Assembly (NCBI GenBank): GCA_965661115.1
Contig: CBFICO010000119.1
Location: 1 to 6,990 of the forward strand
DNA from: UBA6770 sp965661115
GTDB taxonomy: Bacteria > Bacteroidota > Bacteroidia > Flavobacteriales_G > Salibacteraceae
Reading direction: 5' to 3'
Length of the DNA: 6,990 nt
The notes under the pieces are model-generated. The model did not search any database. It had not been told where the DNA came from and saw nothing but the letters and a program-made list of their open reading frames with translations. Numbering within the stretch: the first letter of the stretch is position 1; each line of letters starts with the position of its first letter. Shown here piece by piece: positions 5,718 to 6,990 of this stretch. The position numbers and the translations under genes are program-made.

Positions 5718-6990
5718 CATAAACTGCTGCACTTTGCTTGAACCAGCGCCATCAATACGCAGATAATAAACCCCAGACGCAAGATTTACATTCAATTGAT
5801 TGCTCGATTTTCCAGCAATTACGTTTAGAGGTTGAGTGTGAATAGTTTTTCCCATTACGTTTACAATTGAAAGCTTAGTATTCAGTGCTTGCCTTGCCTC
5901 TATTTCAATTGAAAAAGAACCGTTATTCGGGTTTGGAAACAATCGAATATCGCTATCTCTAAATACCTCTGTATCAATAGCTACAGGTGGTTTTGTAGGA
6001 TTATTGATTTTAGGAAAATTATAAACCGTATCAATAACACCTACAGACCATACTCCTCTTCCAAATGTTGATGCATAAAGTCTTCTTTCTTTGGGATGTA
6101 TCTCTAAATCGCTCACAATTACATTCGGAAATGATTTGGAGTAAAGTTTCCACTCGCTCAAACTATCGTTTGTGTAATAGATTCCAACGTCGCCACCTAC
6201 ATACAAGGCGTTATTTCCTGACTGAATATCTTGAACAATGGTATTAAACGGAATATTGGGCAGATTTCTAGAAATGTTTATCCACGTAACCCCAGCGTTA
6301 ATTGACTTAAACACTTTTTGGCCTTCAGCAAATCCACCAAAAGTTGCATACACTATTTTGGGGTCGTTATCGTCAATTGCAACCGCCGTACAGAACATAC
6401 TATCGGGCAAACCAGCAGTGATATTCTGCCAAGTTAGGCCCTCATTTCTGGTGTAATAAATTTTAGTGTTTACAGAATTAGCGAAGTACGGACGTTTTGC
6501 TACAATAATGTGTGACGGTAAATTACCAGAAACAGCGAAAGCCGATATAGGGTCGTTACCAGCGCTTGGCAGGTTGCCCAAAATGCGATTTCCACTTTGC
6601 CGGGATGCCAACACAATATTTTCAAACCCAATGTAATAGTCGCCAGCAGTTGTTGGACTTTGCTCAATTGGTGTAGTCCAGGCTCCGCTGCCACCACCAA
6701 ACACATTAAAATTAAATACGCTGGAACCATTCCCTACATATTGATAAAACCTTCCGTATTGAGATGAACTAACCCCTTGACTTGGATCGGTTCTATGAAT
6801 AACTGCATCCATGCCGTCGCCGCCAGAAATGTTCATCCATTTGCCCGTTGCGTCTCTGTAAAAAGTTCCATTGTCTTGAGCTCCAGAGATAATGTAACCC
6901 GGAACGCTATCGCTTAATCCAACTCTATAGAGTGAGGTGATTTGCATACCGCTGGAAACATCTTCCCATTTGGTAGGAAACTCATAATTC
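5706..6990 (-). CDS. Secreted beta-propeller (BNR-like) protein with T9SS sorting domain, 5' end beyond window
   Basis: The frame is open to the right edge, so the N terminus and signal peptide are not visible. 427 residues are seen, beginning NYEFPTKWEDVSSGMQ; the methionine at 6947 is internal. Counting from that methionine, residues 1-300 are beta-rich with degenerate Asp-box/BNR motifs: TRNEGLTWQNI (166-176), KSINAGVTWINI (214-225) and a weaker TNDSLSEWKLY (259-269), spaced about 45-48 residues apart. This is typical of sortilin/sialidase-like propellers. A Pro/Asn-rich linker leads to a C-terminal sorting domain (about 331-413) with RLFPNPNNGSFSIEI, IVNVMGKTI and LASGVYYLRI, then a basic VTR end. 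This is the type A T9SS signal recognised by the PorU sortase machinery for export and usually surface attachment. There is no catalytic motif I can name, so its role (adhesion, glycan binding or protease-associated) is open. Confidence 0.92.
   Translation of the reverse strand, partial: NYEFPTKWEDVSSGMQITSLYRVGLSDSVPGYIISGAQDNGTFYRDATGKWMNISGGDGMDAVIHRTDPSQGVSSSQYGRFYQYVGNGSSVFNFNVFGGGSGAWTTPIEQSPTTAGDYYIGFENIVLASRQSGNRILGNLPSAGNDPISAFAVSGNLPSHIIVAKRPYFANSVNTKIYYTRNEGLTWQNITAGLPDSMFCTAVAIDDNDPKIVYATFGGFAEGQKVFKSINAGVTWINISRNLPNIPFNTIVQDIQSGNNALYVGGDVGIYYTNDSLSEWKLYSKSFPNVIVSDLEIHPKERRLYASTFGRGVWSVGVIDTVYNFPKINNPTKPPVAIDTEVFRDSDIRLFPNPNNGSFSIEIEARQALNTKLSIVNVMGKTIHTQPLNVIAGKSSNQLNVNLASGVYYLRIDGAGSSKVQQFMVTR

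Noticed and set aside
6065..6730. Three short open frames overlapping the T9SS cargo gene in other frames.
   Set aside because: The cargo gene's BNR-like motifs and sorting domain fix the real frame; the others have no protein-like pattern.

Overview
The window looks like a piece of a Bacteroidota (Bacteroidetes) chromosome. The clearest sign is a secreted protein on the minus strand at the right edge that ends in a type IX secretion (T9SS) type A sorting domain. Supporting signs are AT-rich DNA, the lack of clear Shine-Dalgarno sequences before most starts, a RecQ of the enlarged form common in this phylum, and a TAnnTTTG-like -7 box upstream of hisC. Nothing marks it as a mobile element: I see no transposase, integrase, tRNA, rRNA or CRISPR array.

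Layout from left to right. A histidinol-phosphate aminotransferase gene (hisC, minus strand, GTG start) runs off the left edge. Divergent from it is a plus-strand pair: a bestrophin-like four-helix membrane protein, then a TerB-like gene split by an in-frame TAA at 1954-1956. The TerB-like frame converges on recQ with overlapping stop codons. recQ (minus, GTG start) lies 33 bp downstream of a tetratricopeptide-repeat (TPR) protein gene, and the two probably share a transcript. A 155-bp divergent region holds a perfect inverted repeat, AACGTAAA-CTA-TTTACGTT, embedded in a small array of GTAAA/TTTAC half-sites. From it a DinB-family putative metalloenzyme gene reads to the right. It overlaps by 11 bp, tail to tail, the minus-strand T9SS cargo gene (beta-propeller/BNR-like repeats plus sorting domain), which is open at the right edge.

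Most genes here are ordinary chromosomal genes: amino-acid metabolism, DNA repair, a possible ion channel, a small metalloenzyme and a secreted propeller protein. I do not see a convincing new multi-gene system. The observations most worth a second look are the interrupted TerB-like gene beside the bestrophin-like channel, the periodic half-site array between the TPR and DinB genes, and the perfect hairpin placed over the two overlapping stop codons at about 5706.
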